64,000 bases of DNA from Euphorbia lathyris (GCF_963576675.1 NC_088911.1:61155756-61219755); one strand, 5' to 3'; counted from the stretch's first letter, positions 34,167 to 46,369 are shown. Program-made: numbers and translations. The notes: a model not told the origin generated them from the letters alone.

Positions 34167-34939
34167 TGATGTGATATTGGTTATGAAAGAGAAATAATAA
34201 CCAAATCAACCAGTTTTCCTGGTCTATCTTAAGGAATTAACACAATCAAATAACAAGCACAAATTGGTGATAAAAAAACCAATTCCAAAGAATTAAAGAC
34301 AATGAAAGGAGATCTAACCTTACACCTTCAAATAATTAAATTGGAACCTGAGTGTTTGGCGATTCACAAGTACCTTACCAAAATACTTGTTCAAGATCAA
34401 GATAATATTGCAAGAATGATGACCCGATCTCTCAAGCTCACAATAAAGAATTCAATCCCGGATTGAAAATAATTCTCAAAAGGAAAAGAAGAACTTTTGT
34501 TCATAAAAATATTGATATTCGATTCATCAAAATAATGAAGAATACAAGTCTTTATATAGGCTACAAAAGAAACCTAAACCTAAACTAAAAAGGAAGTTGA
34601 ATCCTAGTGCGCGAAGCTAAAAGAAATCTTAATTAGACAAAGAAAAACATTAAATTTGTTTTTGTCCTTTAGAGCCCAATTTTAGCCCACTAATTAACAT
34701 TATTTGAGCCTTTTAATTAGCTAGAAATAAGCCCAATCAAACCTATAAGGTTATAACATTAATTTTAATGAGTCCCAATGGGTTTTGCACATGCCAAACA
34801 CATGCAAGTCCAAAGCTTCTCTTAAAACATGATCAACCTTTTTACATATCACTATTATGGGCTTGGGTTTGGATACAACACAAAAACACACCATCTCTAA
34901 TGACTTTGCTAGAATCCATTCCTTGCTTAAAGAAGCTCA
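34167..34939 (-). repeat. 5' LTR of gypsy D, also 3' LTR of remnant E
   Basis: 773 bp, TG and CA ends, pairs with 28232-29002. On its right side the sequence is the end of a gypsy pol, not host DNA. Confidence 0.8.
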
Positions 34940-35117
34940 AGACGAGTCCATTAAGCATTTGTTGGTCTTTCTTTGCACGATTCTTTGTCATAGGTCCAAT
35001 TGACAGCTCCAATGGATCCTCCATGCTTCTACTGGGATCCTTAACTCCAAGCTCCTTTGTTCCATGCTCTTGTGCTTTTGATATCACATCATTGATTCTG
35101 CTTCTGGCCTTAAACAC
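34940..35117 (-). mobile_element. Remnant E: pol tail of a second gypsy copy in tandem with D
   Basis: The minus-strand frame running into the LTR has SRINDVISKAQEHGTKEL and LELSIGPMTKNRAKKDQQML, matching the GPMTRARAK-type tail found at the end of pol in this gypsy group. Element D lacks this tail before its own 3' LTR, so this is part of another copy sharing the LTR at 34167-34939. It is cut at about 35117, where copia F LTR resumes. Confidence 0.6.
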
Positions 35118-35292
35118 TTAGGCTGTGTAACTGGGTGCAACCTCTGTATGGCTTGATTAAGTATGATATTGAGTACAACAGTCAGAATCACAAGTTATAT
35201 AATTTACGCACAGAAGCAAGCAATATAGTTATATCAGAAGTAAAGGGTTAGAGAAATTGTTACGCATCGATTTATCCTAGTTTGGCCTCATA
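35118..35292 (-). repeat. Copia F LTR, middle segment
   Basis: Noncoding. Its end gtttggcctca (about 35280-35290) continues in sense with cctacatccag after solo LTR G at 37490, restoring one LTR. Confidence 0.6.
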
Positions 35293-37484
35293 TGTAACCC
35301 CCTCATTTGGATCACATGATATCTCACACAATATCAGTCATAGACATGTTTTCAATTCTCAATCATATAAACTTCAATCTCATATAAATTTTACATATTA
35401 TACATAAGAGAAAGCATTTATAATTTACAATACACGTTTAAGTCATTATCCTACACAGAGGATTTACAAAACAAAAGTACATTCACAAGACTCAAAATGC
35501 CTAGATGAGAATGGACTGACACTGCTGGTGCGACCTTAAGCAAGAAGAACTCCACCTAACCTGTAAAATCTGTTGGCAAGGGGTGAGCTGCCTACTCAAT
35601 AAACATATTACACATATATGTATATACAAGTAATGTAAAGAGCACAAACCAAAATAGGTCATCAGTACCAAGTTAGAATTTATTCATTTAGAATAGTAAT
35701 ACTGATTTTAGAAAGGCCTTGCTATACTTAGACAATATATATAAAATGGTCCTTGGGCCCAATCTGTATTCCGGCTCACTAAATTCGGAATACAATCATC
35801 TGTGCTACGGAGGAGTTACACTCACTCACGTACTTATATATCTCAACACATGTGCTTCCGGCTCACAATATTCGGATAGCACTCTCAACTTGGACCATTT
35901 CACATATCCATCTAAGCAAGCTCATATTCATTTATAATCCAACCATGACGTATCATAAACACTCAAAAATTATCCACATCATTCACATCAGATTCAACCA
36001 CATCTCACACTCAACAAGTCACAAGGCACAATACATTCATACACATATATAAGCAATATGCTTACCGTCGCACTTGGTTCGATCTATTCAACACGATCGG
36101 GTGTGCGTTCAATTGCACCTTGCCCTCCTAATGTCACATAACATTGATACAATTAGACTTAACATAAACTTAATGAAAATAGAAACTAAGGAATGCTATA
36201 TGATTTACAAGACACTAATGCCACAAAGTTCATGCAATCTAATCCTTTTGTCTTAGATCATCACATGACCTACTTGCACACATTCTACCATAACTTTCTG
36301 TATATGAATCCAAATGCCCTGATTCTTGAACCTACTGAAACTAGACATATATGGGTAGAACATATCCAAAATTCACTTTAATATCACTTCTACACAATAT
36401 ATGGCATGCAAAATTATTCGGTCCTATTTCCAGCCAAGAAACAGACTATTCAGATTTGCATCTACCATAATTCACTCAACCTAGCTCACAATAAACACAA
36501 TGGATTGCCAAATCCTTTTACAGACATATACTTCAAGTATTTAGGAACACTTTTGTATAAAGAAACTTTCTCCAATTCGGAATTTAAGATCCTCAAAATG
36601 CTACATCAACATGGCTGCCTCACATGACATTCAATTTCGAGGCAGTCATGATCCATCTAGGTTTTCTTCCTCTATATATGGAATTAAAGTCCCATATTTT
36701 ACAGAGGGTTTCATAACACATATAGGAACATATGTTATGCTTTATGTATCTTCAAATTCGAACAATATCAATATGAAAAACAGGCTCCAAAATGACTGAA
36801 AGCAGTACCCTAGATTTCTGTTTAGGGCACTTGATACATATCTTTCATTTGGACAGCCTAAAACCAATGAAAACAACACCAAAACTCAACAAGCTCAATC
36901 AAAACTCATCCACAAAAAATCCTATGATCATACCTAGGTTTTTTCAGAATCTCCAACTCATAGAAAACAAGCTAAAACAGCATACTAGCCTTCAACTTGT
37001 GTCTATCACCTAGTATGCTTCCTAACTTGACTTGTTTGGCTTGAAAATGGAAGAAATTGGAAGAGTTTTGTTTGGAGGATGTTAGGGTATATCAAAGGAA
37101 GGTTTGCTGAAGTTTTGGTCGAAATTGTGGCTGGAAATGAGGGGAAATGAGTTGTATCAATCATTGTTAAAACAAAGAGGCATACTTTGTCTTACTTGAG
37201 TGACACCTCGTGCTTGCTCACAAACCTCCAATCCAGCCCTCCACAAATGTAAGTTAATCAATTTAGGACATATGAATTCATTAATTCATTCATTTAAGTC
37301 CTAACTCAATTAACCAATCGTTACATCTTAACGACACACTAATCGCCTACTAATCGCACGATAATCGCATTATGCATACAAAACTTCTACTGACAATGAG
37401 ATGAATCTAAAATGTATGTATTCAATCACGAAAATATATATGAATCTGGGAAGACTCATATGTTAGGGTTTTGGGGATGTTACA
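35293..37484 (-). mobile_element. 2.19-kb solo LTR G (gypsy, possibly Tekay/Del)
   Basis: Begins TGTAACCCCC and ends GGGGATGTTACA, with the 5-bp duplication TCATA on both sides (35288-35292 and 37485-37489). No coding sequence, primer site or second LTR lies inside, so it is a solo LTR or an unusual noncoding unit of 2192 bp. On the minus strand it begins TGTAACATCCCC, resembling the LTR starts of Tekay/Del elements. It contains no significant ORF. Confidence 0.75.
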
Positions 37485-38459
37485 TCATACCTACATCCAG
37501 TCCCTAGAGTACCTTCCTCTGAGCTTTAATCCACTAGTGAACTCTTTCACAGGTAGAGCACAAACCCTTACAATAGCTACAGAGGCTCTGTAAAGTACCT
37601 TCCTTTACACTCCACACTCCACACTTAACTATCTATTCTCCTCTCTTCCTATCTACTTATAACCGAAGCAAACAGAAGAGCTTCTAAATTTTCTAAGCTA
37701 TTGATAATTTTTGTTCTAACACAGAACACAATGTGTGAACTTAGAACTTTTTACACAAATAAATACAATGAGTGTGTATATGATTTTTGCTTTGCTTTTG
37801 GGACTTCAATAGAGATTCTATTTGAATTCAGCATTGATGGTCATCCTCAAATGTAGCAAATGATGAGGCTTTTATAGTGACACTTTGAAGGCTGGCTAAT
37901 ACGAATTTCGAAATAACCGTTGGAGGGAAACGACTCTTTGTCCCTTTCATCCTCAGAGCCCAGTGTCCTAAGCCAATGATCTTCTTTCTCTTTTCTGTTA
38001 TTTTATTCGAGATGCCACGCTTCTGATCTTTGATAGAGGCGGTCTATTTGTCTAGCCAAATTAGGCAAAGTTTCTAGGTTGACCAGGGGACACGTCGTCT
38101 AGAGCTTCTAAATCTTTCTTTATTTATTTATACAATGTCAGTCGCACAAAGTCAATGTCTGATCTTGTCTCTTCTGCCTAGATCTTCTGTCCTCCGAATA
38201 AGTCTTCTCTTGAGGTATGGCATGGAGCTTCTGGATCCTTCTTGCTATAAGGCTGAAGTTGATCCATGGGCCTTTGATCCATATTCTAAGGCCTTTGACT
38301 ATTTCTTTAATCTTATACTTTAATTTAATAAAACACTTAACAAACACATTAGTCCAAATAAATCAACATTTAATTTTAATGTGTTACTTATTATGGGAAT
38401 ATTAATTTCCTTTAATATTTTTGTCATAATCAAAATTAGTGTGGAAATGTGTTTCAACA
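37485..38459 (-). repeat. Copia F LTR, outer segment with promoter region
   Basis: The outer end on the minus strand reads TGTTGAAACAC at 38459. A TATA-like CTATAAAAG on the minus strand at about 37877-37869 would drive element transcription leftward. The segment joins Athila-type coding sequence directly at 38460. Confidence 0.65.
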
Positions 38460-39800
38460 AATAGTTGATCATTTATCCCATTTAGAGGGGAACCAACAGA
38501 GTGAACAAGCAAAATTGCTAGATACATTGCTTGATGAACATCTTTATGCTCTCCAGGTAAAATCAATCTCATGGTTTGCTGACATTGCTAACTATTTGGC
38601 TTACAAGATAATTTCCAAACATCTATCTTACGCCCAAAAGCAAAAATTCTTTGCAGAAGCCCTTTTTGTTTTAACAATGTGTAGACCAAATGATAAGATG
38701 ATGTGTGGCTCAAGAGGAACAAGCTCTGATATTTCCCCACTATCACACCAAGATAGCAAGAAGACATTTTAGTGCCGAAAAATAGCTTACAAAGTCTTAC
38801 AATCAGGTTTTTAATGGCCCTCATTTTTTAAAGTCACGTAAAGATTTGTATCTAAATGAAATGAATGTTAGCGAACATGTAACGTTTCTCGAAAAAATGC
38901 AATTCCCCTAAACAACATTATGGTTTGTGACATATGGGGAATTGATTTCATAGGACCCTTTCCTAACTCATATGGGAATAAATACATCTTAGTAGTTGTA
39001 GATTATATGAGCAAGTGGGTTGAAGCAATAACAAGTCCAACTAATGATGCTAGAGTAGTTGTTCGTTTTCTCAAACAGTTGTTCGCAAGGTTTGGAATCC
39101 CAAGAGCCATAATAAATGACCAAGACACTCACTTCTATAATGCCTAGTTCGAATAACTTGTTTGAAGATATAGTGTCACATATAGGATAACTACCCCTAC
39201 CATCCACAAACCAGTGGTCAGGTAGAGATCTCTAACAGATAGATTAAGTGAATCTTAGAGAAGATTGTGAGTCATTCTCGAACATATTGGTTTAAAAACC
39301 TGGATGATGCCCTATGAGCTTATCGAATAGATTATAAGACACCTATTGGCATGTCACCCTACATGTTGTTATTTAGTAAGGCTTGATATCTCCCTATGAA
39401 CACAAGGCCTTTTGGGAATCAACATTTCTAAATTTAACAGGGAACAATCGGAAGATGCAACTGAACAAGATGAAGGAGTTCAGACTATTCTTGTACGAGA
39501 ATGCCCAGATCTACAAAGAAAATAGAAAAGAATGGCATTATAGGCACATTGTCCCTAAATAATTCTTTTAAGGGCAACATGTATTACTTTAGAATTCTCG
39601 ACTTAAGTTGTTCCTAAGGAAATTATGTTCTAGGTGGTCTAGACCAATTAAAGTTACCAAAGTGTTCCCTAATGGAATTATTGAACTTATAAATGAGTTT
39701 GATGAAACATTCAAAGTAAACGGGAAACGATTGAAACCATATATGGTCTCTAAGAACAAGGAAGTAGATTGTGTGTGCCTTATTGAAAAATCAACCTGAA
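38460..39800 (+). pseudogene. Athila-type gypsy pol fragment (RNase H end and integrase)
   Basis: Begins with VDHLSHLEGN (end of RNase H), then [69 protein letters not shown] and a C-terminal KLCSRWSRPIKVTKVFPNG with VNGKRLKPYM. This matches the order and wording of the intact Athila-type pol of element K (54409-57310), but with many stops. Its upstream part is cut off exactly at the copia F LTR end. Confidence 0.8.
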
Positions 39801-40848
39801 CAACATAGATGGGTGTCAGCTCCAAACACCAATTGGAGCACAACATGGAGCAACCATGAAAGTAATTTCGAACTCTTGTATATATTGTTAAAAGTTATTT
39901 TGGGGGGTCATCATAACCTAATAAAGTACCACATGTAAACTGTAAGAAAATTTGTCTCATAATACATTTATTACCTTGTGTAGAATTTTGCTACTTTGCA
40001 TTTTGGTTATTCGTACAAATTGTTCATGCATACAAAAGACAAAAATTTAATAGTTGTCAAATATGACCATTAGAAGAAAATGTTGCGAGGTAAAGGAACA
40101 AGTACGTTCCTTTCCCAAAGTAAAATTTTTAGCGTTCTTAACAAATATATTTTTCCCAAAAGTAACCGTTGTGAGTAATAAATGATAAGTTTAATTTATA
40201 CCTGATTAATTAATGGAGTTTTACTTGTTTAGAAGCCAAAAGAAGCTATATTTCGTCCATATTTCTTATAAATTGCCTTACCTATGCACATTGTTCTATT
40301 TACCGTCTACTTGCTCTCCACCAGGAGAAAAGAATAGTCAAACCAGAGAAGGAAGGGTGTCACGAGAAGAAGTTAGCATGGGGAGAATGATTCCTCTTTT
40401 TCAAGAATGTTGTAATAAGTTAAAAATCCAATATTCACATGTTGTCTTGTTAATTAATATTGAAACTTTTAGTTTTTCATAATTAGGGAACAATTCTTCA
40501 TTTTTAATAGGAAAATATATTACCTTATCAAACCGACCTATCAAATTGGGTTCTTCAATTGATTCGTCCATGGTTGAATCAACTAGGATCCCTTTTTGTA
40601 TGCATACGTTTTTAATTGAAGCATACAAATCATCAGTTTGATCTTTGTGAGTAGATAAGAAATCAAACAAAAAGCTTAACGGACTCCTTATTATTTCCAT
40701 CACTTCGAGCCATTTCCTCACAAAAGAAGAATCATTAGCAAATAAAACTAAAAATTAAAAACAAATATTAACACAAAAATAATATTCACAAAAAGTGCCT
40801 AAACTAACAATTTAGACCTTTGGTTTGATATTGTTGGAAGATAAATTT
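39801..40848. other. Unassigned AT-rich segment
   Basis: No gene recognised. The 106-codon minus-strand frame 40721-40401 lies next to the primer site at 40849 and could be a decayed leader or gag piece of the same relic, but it has no motif I know. Confidence 0.35.
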
Positions 40849-41395
40849 CCGGCAACGGCGCCAAAAACTTGATGCGCCCTAAGCTGACACTCAAAGGCTC
40901 ACTAAGGGATAATTGTACCCCGTCGTTATCAAGTAATAAATGTGGAAAGTCCAGGTATCGAATCCACATGATTTATACTGCAATTACCAAACTACTAGGC
41001 TTCAGATCTAGGCGATGGAAAGTTGAATTTGGGTTTTTGTTCTAAGTTATTCTACTTCTAGATTGATCCAAAGCAAAGCATATACTCCGAGAAGGGAAAG
41101 GAATGATACAATAATATAACTTTCAATTTAATTAACCAATTCAATCAAAGAACTAATATGAATTTGCATAAACTTAAGGCAATTAAACCGACTTATCCTT
41201 CTAGGGTCCATAGCACACAATTCCTTTGTTATAAAATAATGACACAAACAAAGAGGAAAATGACAAAACATGCACAAATTCTCAAACAAATGCCAAAAGG
41301 TATACAAATTAATAAGTATCATAACATTAAAGTATTTTCTTACCTTGCAATTTCGAGGCACTTTTTTTCTCACTGGTTCAATTGTCATTGACATA
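40849..41395 (-). repeat. Athila-type LTR relic with primer binding site
   Basis: On the minus strand TGGCGCCGTTGCCGG (40863-40849) is the primer site typical of Athila elements. The LTR starts at 40870 (TGATGCGCCC) and is alignable with the element K LTR: both contain actaaggga, then accccgtcgttatcaagtaa, and later the tcctagggtccatagc-like block. It is shorter and diverged, and ends near 41395. Confidence 0.65.
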
Positions 41396-41408
41396 TGAAG
41401 TGTTAGTG

Positions 41409-42050
41409 TTGTGCCCTAAAGATAATAATTTTGTAAACTTTTGTTGTATAAATGAATAGTTCATTTGAGATTATTTGATTCATTGAATATAGTAGTTCAA
41501 TATATAAAGACATTTTATCTTTTATTCCATAATTAACGAGATAGAAGAAATCCATAGTTCATAATCATAACATAAAGTGTTCATACAAGATGAAGTGAAA
41601 CTATACTTTATGAATCTAATTAAATGATAATAAACTTAAATATCCCAAGTCAAGCATTATATTATAGGATTGATTAGGACTTGCATGTAATAGTGTCTCT
41701 TGTTTGTGAAACAAGGAGCTGATCTCACAAGCTTTAGATCTAGAGATATCTATGCAGTTACATGGATGTGTATAATTCATTTGCATTAGAGATATTCCAT
41801 GAGATAACATGATGGATAAGTTTGTCAGACGATACATGTCTTATCTCATTTGTGGAAGTAGGTATAACTAATCCTCAGACTTAAATAATCATCAAGGGTA
41901 TTTTGGATTACGTAGTGTGATGCTTTGGTCCAGTTATCACGCGCGATCCATTCGAGTGTGCCTCAAGCTGCTTCTGGGTATCACATGAAGTAAGCATAGG
42001 GTAGTTGTATGATAGATTAAGAATTTGTCACTCAAAACTGGACTGGTCAT
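41409..42050. repeat. Probable LTR fragment beginning TGTTGTGCCC
   Basis: Noncoding sequence with the look of a plant LTR start (tgttgtgccctaaag). No partner LTR or coding region in the window, so the class stays open. Confidence 0.3.
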
Positions 42051-42411
42051 AGAACTGGAAAAGATAAAGGGTCAAGGGTTAAAGGTTAAAGGTTCAACCC
42101 GGGTTTAACAGATTCACAATATTATGTAAAATGCAATATTTTTATTCACATTTAATCTTATAATATAGTAAAATATTTTATTTTTTAAGAAAATAGTAAA
42201 ATATTAACATTATTATAAAAAAGTATACTAATAAAGATATTTCTTTAATATCAATTAATAATTTTTAGAAATATCAAATTTATAAATTAAAAATATAATC
42301 CAATTCAATGCACATAACAATTTAAAAATATAAAGTATATACTTTTTAAATTAAATTGTTATTATTATTAATATTTTTTTAATTTACACACAATGTGCTT
42401 ACATTAAAGAA
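42051..42411. other. AT-rich spacer
   Basis: Low-complexity A/T-rich DNA with short direct repeats (gggttaaaggttaaagg near 42070-42095). No ORF, RNA gene or element ends seen. Confidence 0.45.
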
Positions 42412-42505
42412 GAAAGAAAAATCCCCACCAGACCCGGATGTGATTCGAACCTATGACCTCCCAAAGCATAGGTAAGCTCTCAACCACTAGGCTAAGAGCT
42501 TCAAT
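42412..42505 (-). mobile_element. tRNA-derived SINE head
   Basis: On the minus strand TAGCCTAGTGGTTGAGAGC (A box) is followed 43 bases after its start by GGTTCGAATCA (B box), the spacing of RNA polymerase III promoter boxes in tRNA. A short tail ending in gggatttttctttc follows. The arms do not fold into a good acceptor or anticodon stem, so a SINE is likelier than a tRNA gene. It sits in AT-rich DNA. Confidence 0.55.
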
Positions 42506-42776
42506 TTAAATATTAATATTATAGTAGAGTATATATTTTATTATTATTATTACTTACATTTAAATATAATAAAATAGTAGAGTATATATTTTATAATTCA
42601 ATTTAAAATAGTTTTTGTATAATAATTTTTGTATATACAACTTAATATTAGAAAAATAAAATATTTTTTGTATAATAATTATCAAAACATAAAATAGAAA
42701 AAATAATATTAAATGATATTTCAAATATTTAAGTTGTAAATGTTTATATATTCATTAATTGTTGACAAATATCATA
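42506..42776. other. AT-rich spacer before element J
   Basis: Over 80 percent A/T by eye, no features seen. Confidence 0.45.
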
Positions 42777-42781
42777 AGTTG

Positions 42782-43055
42782 TAATTAGGTATACGAACAC
42801 TGTGATCCTGGTCTTCGGAGAGGTGCTTTAGCTTGCCGATGGCTCGTCCCTGCACCGGGAATGGTCCCTGCGGACACTCCGACGAGCAAGACAGTTAGAG
42901 GTTCAAGAGAATATATTTAATGTAAGGTGCAAGTGATTCAAGAGATTACCCCCTTTTCCTTCCAATGTGAGTTGTGTATTTATAGAGGGTGTTTGGGCCA
43001 TGGGCCCCTCTGCCCGCTTGGGCCTTCTTGGGCCCTTTATTCATATCCCGAATCA
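42782..43055 (-). repeat. 3' LTR of element J
   Basis: 274 bp, nearly identical to 61854-62127. On the minus strand it begins TGATTCGGG and ends CCTAATTA, so it lacks the usual CA end. Confidence 0.85.
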
Positions 43056-43314
43056 AGTAGTCCCCCCCACCGAAGAGCTAAACCGAGTATTTGATGCGAG
43101 AAGATAGCAGGGTGTGCCCGTTCTCCGTAGGGATACCTGGTGCCCAACCGCAAAGAGAGGCTGCTCGGATAAATGTGAGGAAAAAACCTTTCGCTGCATG
43201 CGTGCCTTATTCTCAGTGCCGCATTGATTGCGCATGTGCTCTTAATCACTCGTGCGCCGTAAAAATTAATTGCGAAATTACAACTGTGTCGGCGCCTTGA
43301 TTCCTCCACCAACT

Positions 43315-43322
43315 ATAAATAT
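43315..43322 (+). promoter_or_regulatory. TATA box of opposite-strand gene 1 in element J
   Basis: TATAAATA in the context ccaactataaatattag, about 280 bases before the first ATG of the gene at 43594. It points opposite to the element's own transcription. Confidence 0.55.
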
Positions 43323-43593
43323 TAGGGGGGGGGGGAGACGAAATCTCTTCTTCTTTCAAACTTGTTTGAGGAAAAAATTGTGCTTTCGTTCTGTCGCTTT
43401 CTGCGATTGTGCCCTCCCATATCTACTTGTTCGCGTGGTAAGGATCCGGCGGTTTGTCCGACATCCGTTGTTTCGTCGGGAGTTTTCTTGCTTCAGAATC
43501 TGTCGTATCTTTGGTGAGGTTAGTCGCACCATCCTTTAGCTTTGATTTTTGCGTTTTTTTCTTGCTTTATTTCGACTTCAGGGTAGGGGTATT

Positions 43594-46202
43594 ATGTTAG
43601 AAGGTTCTTAACGGGGAGCCCTAAGTAGACTGCCGCCGGTTGCCCCTGGTGACTTCACGCTTCGAGAGTCTACGCGGACGCGATCGGTGTCGCGAAAAAG
43701 GCGAGCTGAAAAGGGGGGTGAAAATAGCGCGGCGGGTGGAGTGGTGAAGAAAAGGAAAATACATGTTGATCGCCCGCTGCCCATCGTTGATCGTCCAGCC
43801 GGAGGTGTTGCCGCCGGTGTGTTAGAGGTGGTGGTGGCCGTACCGGAGGGTTTAATCACTGTAGAGCGGCCTCTTGCCGCGATTTATGAGGAAATGCACG
43901 AAAGAGTGTGGACGCGAGCGCCTGGTCCTGCTGGAAGCGAGGGTAAACATTTTGAAAGAGTCGAGCGTCCTAGGAGGCCGGAGTCCCTTGTTGTCGAAGA
44001 TGCTCATAGTATAATTGTTGCGGAAGACCTGCCGGCGATCTCTGCGGTGTACCGACTCGAGGAGCCCTATGAATTAGTGGCTTTGAGCGAGGAGACCAGA
44101 GCCCATCATGCGGGTCGTGCAAATGAGCTCATTATCTACGAAGAGCAATTAGATTCGGGGATGCGGCTTCCACTCCTGCCTTTCTTTGTGGAGGTATTGA
44201 AGGAATACGACTTGTGTCCTGGGCAAATACATCTGAACGGTTGGAGAATGATGGTCGCCTTCTATTCCTTATGCCGTTCCGCCGGGTACCGAGCCACATG
44301 TCTAGTTTTCCGTGAGTTTTTTAAACCGAGCAAAGGGCAGAGATCTCAACATGTCACCTTCTCCCATCAGAAATTCAGAGTGATGGGTGGTTTGAAGGAT
44401 AAACTGTCCGAATATCGTCACCGCTTTTTTCTGGTAAGGAAGCGCGATGGAGATTTTCCCTTCCGGGTCGTGTGGAACGACGACCCCATGGACTCCAGTC
44501 GGTGGTTGAAGACCCGACCAATGCTTCCGTTCGAGGAAAAATTGGTGACGCATTTGAAAGGTCTCCCGACGGATAAAGACCATAAGCAGGACGTAGATGA
44601 GCTAGTTCGCCATTTTCTTGCCGCTGGCTACTATATCTGGAATAAATAGCGAATGGCTGACATCAGAGGGTGGTCGGCTGCGGATTTTGAGAAATGGAAA
44701 AAGGGCTATAACTTCAAGGCTGGGGAGCTGGCGGAATTGGAGGCGATCTCCGTGAACATTGCCGTCGTAGGTGAGGGGCTGGGATTGTTTTCTGCTTTGT
44801 GAATTATGTAGTATAAAATGTGTTGTTCGTTAATCAGAAATCTGATGCTTTTCTCTTTGTGCGTATGCAGGTCCAGGAGATCCCTGTGTCAGTATGGATT
44901 TTGATCCTAACGAATTCAGTGTTGGTCTGGAGACCGCTGACGAGGCATTCGGAGGAGCTTCGGGTTTATTGGTTTCATACTCTTCGCTCGAGGATGTGAA
45001 CCAAGTGGTGCAAAGCATGGGAGGGGTTCTCGATGCTCGGGAAGGTGCTGACGAGGAAGTTGATGTGCCATAAGGAAAACCTGTGACTGATCCAGCTGCC
45101 CAGGAACCTGAGGGAAGTGTGGAGATGATCGCTTTTGACGAAGAGACAGTTGGTAGTCCGAGCCGTGGGGTGCTTGCTCGGAAAAGAAAAAGGGACACGG
45201 GGAAAACCGTTGTTGAAGATGTAGTTGGGGAGAGACCTGCTGAGGAAGGTATTGCTGGGGCCAGCGAAGGTGTCGAGAAACCCTATTCTGACGGTGCGAA
45301 CTAGATGTCCGCTGATGTGCCGGATCGGGTAGGGGATCATCCGGAAATGGTCAAGAGAATGGAAATGAAAATTTCCAAATTCAGGGAGTATGTGATGAAC
45401 CTGTCGGTGCACTCTGACATGATGACCTCCGATTTGGCTCGCGCGATGGCCTGTGTGGCCCGGGTTCCTGGCGAGCAACAGTGGATGGATGGGGTTTCGA
45501 AAATGAACTTGGGCCTGGAGACCTTATCGGCCCTTGGTGTGGTGAGTTTTTCTATTCGTGTTCTCAGCCTTGTGTTATCTCTTGCAAGTTTCTTTTTTAT
45601 CTTCACTTCCGTTCTTATATGTAGTCTATCCAGAACGCAACCCGAGTTTTCGACATGTGCGTTAATGATGAAAACGCTTTTCGTGATATGGAAGAGGGTT
45701 TGCGAAGATCTATTAGCGATCTTGAGGAGGCGAACAAGAAGTTGGCGGCTGCGCGGGAGCTTCTAGATCATCGCGAGGCTGAGATTACCGTTTTGTCGGA
45801 GAAGCTGAAGGTAGAAACAGCTGGTTGAGTGGAACTTTCTCAGCATTTGAAGCAAGATGTCGAGGAGATCTGTGCGTACCGGGTGCTGCTAAGGATGGCA
45901 GTCGGGTGGACTCGCCGGGTAGCGGAGATTTTGAAGGAGAGGACGGGACGCGCGGCAGAGCTGGTCGAGGAGAACGAGTCTCTCAAGCGACAACTGGAGA
46001 CTGCGCGCAAAGAAGCTGCCGATCTTCGCGCTCTGGCTGGTCAACGTGAGGAGAAACTTGTAAAACTAGACCGCATATGCTAATTACCGTAGCTCATTCT
46101 GCGGGTTACAATGTTCCTCCGGAGGTGATTTTCGCTCCGAACATCTATGACAAGGCTGCCCAGGCGAAAGCTGTTGAGTTTTGCAGTCGTTTTAAGAAGT
46201 AA
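43594..46202 (+). pseudogene. Opposite-strand gene 1 of element J (Transposase_28-type, coiled coil), 3 exons
   Basis: Exons 43594-44770, 44871-45541 and 45625-46202 join in phase with GT-AG borders. The first ATG is at 43594, with a TAA at 43609 and open sequence from 43612. The centre of exon 1 has LPLLPFFVEVLKEYDLCPGQ, NGWRMMVAFYSLCRSAGY and FREFFKP, the pattern of the putative gypsy-type transposon family PF04195. Exon 3 is a long coiled coil (LEEANKKLAAARELLDHREA, VEENESLKRQLETARKEA) ending AVEFCSRFKK. Further stops lie near 44647, 45071, 45302 and 45826, and a shift near 46075. The role is unknown; such antisense ORFs occur in Tat elements such as Grande. Confidence 0.7.
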
Positions 46203-46361
46203 TAGGGAGTCTGTACTTTGATTTTTTGTTTTTCCAAGATGTAATGATGATTCGTACAATTTGGATCTTTTTGGGGATATCGTTTTGCACCTAATTATGT
46301 TCTGCCTGTTGATGTGATTGTTGTGCATTGTGAAGTCTTTCATGTCTTTTCCTCGATTTTC

Positions 46362-46369
46362 TATAAATA
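46362..46369 (+). promoter_or_regulatory. TATA box of opposite-strand gene 2 in element J
   Basis: TATAAATA in the context ttttctataaatagggg, 83 bases before the ATG at 46452, the same core as upstream of gene 1. Confidence 0.5.

Larger units (their letters stand above)
28232..34939 (-). mobile_element. Ty3-gypsy element D, inserted in the copia F LTR
   Basis: LTRs lie at 28232-29002 (3') and 34167-34939 (5'), about 772 bp each and nearly identical. A primer site one base off initiator-Met (TAGTATCAGAGC) lies next to the 5' LTR at about 34165. Coding order is gag 33499-32616, then zinc knuckle, protease, RT, RNase H and integrase to about 29003. No matching target duplication brackets it, because the 5' LTR continues into remnant E instead of host sequence. 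The lineage is not certain: no chromodomain is visible. Confidence 0.85.
27446..38459 (-). mobile_element. Ty1-copia element F, 5' end only, LTR split by two insertions
   Basis: From right to left on the minus strand: a long 5' LTR whose outer end is at 38459 (TGTTGAAACAC) and inner end at 28068; a perfect initiator-Met primer site TGGTATCAGAGCC at 28065-28053; then gag to 27446. The LTR survives as 38459-37485, 35292-35118 and 28231-28068, about 1.3 kb, once solo LTR G and gypsy D/E are removed. The length and sequence style suggest a SIRE-like copia. The rest of pol and the 3' LTR are missing. Confidence 0.75.

Noticed and set aside
35719..37013. Series of 60-73 codon plus-strand ORFs
   Set aside because: Short, without motifs, inside solo LTR G.
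43321..43340. Possible assembly gap at the run of G
   Set aside because: Flanking sequence is coherent with a leader region; run length may be miscounted but no break is evident.
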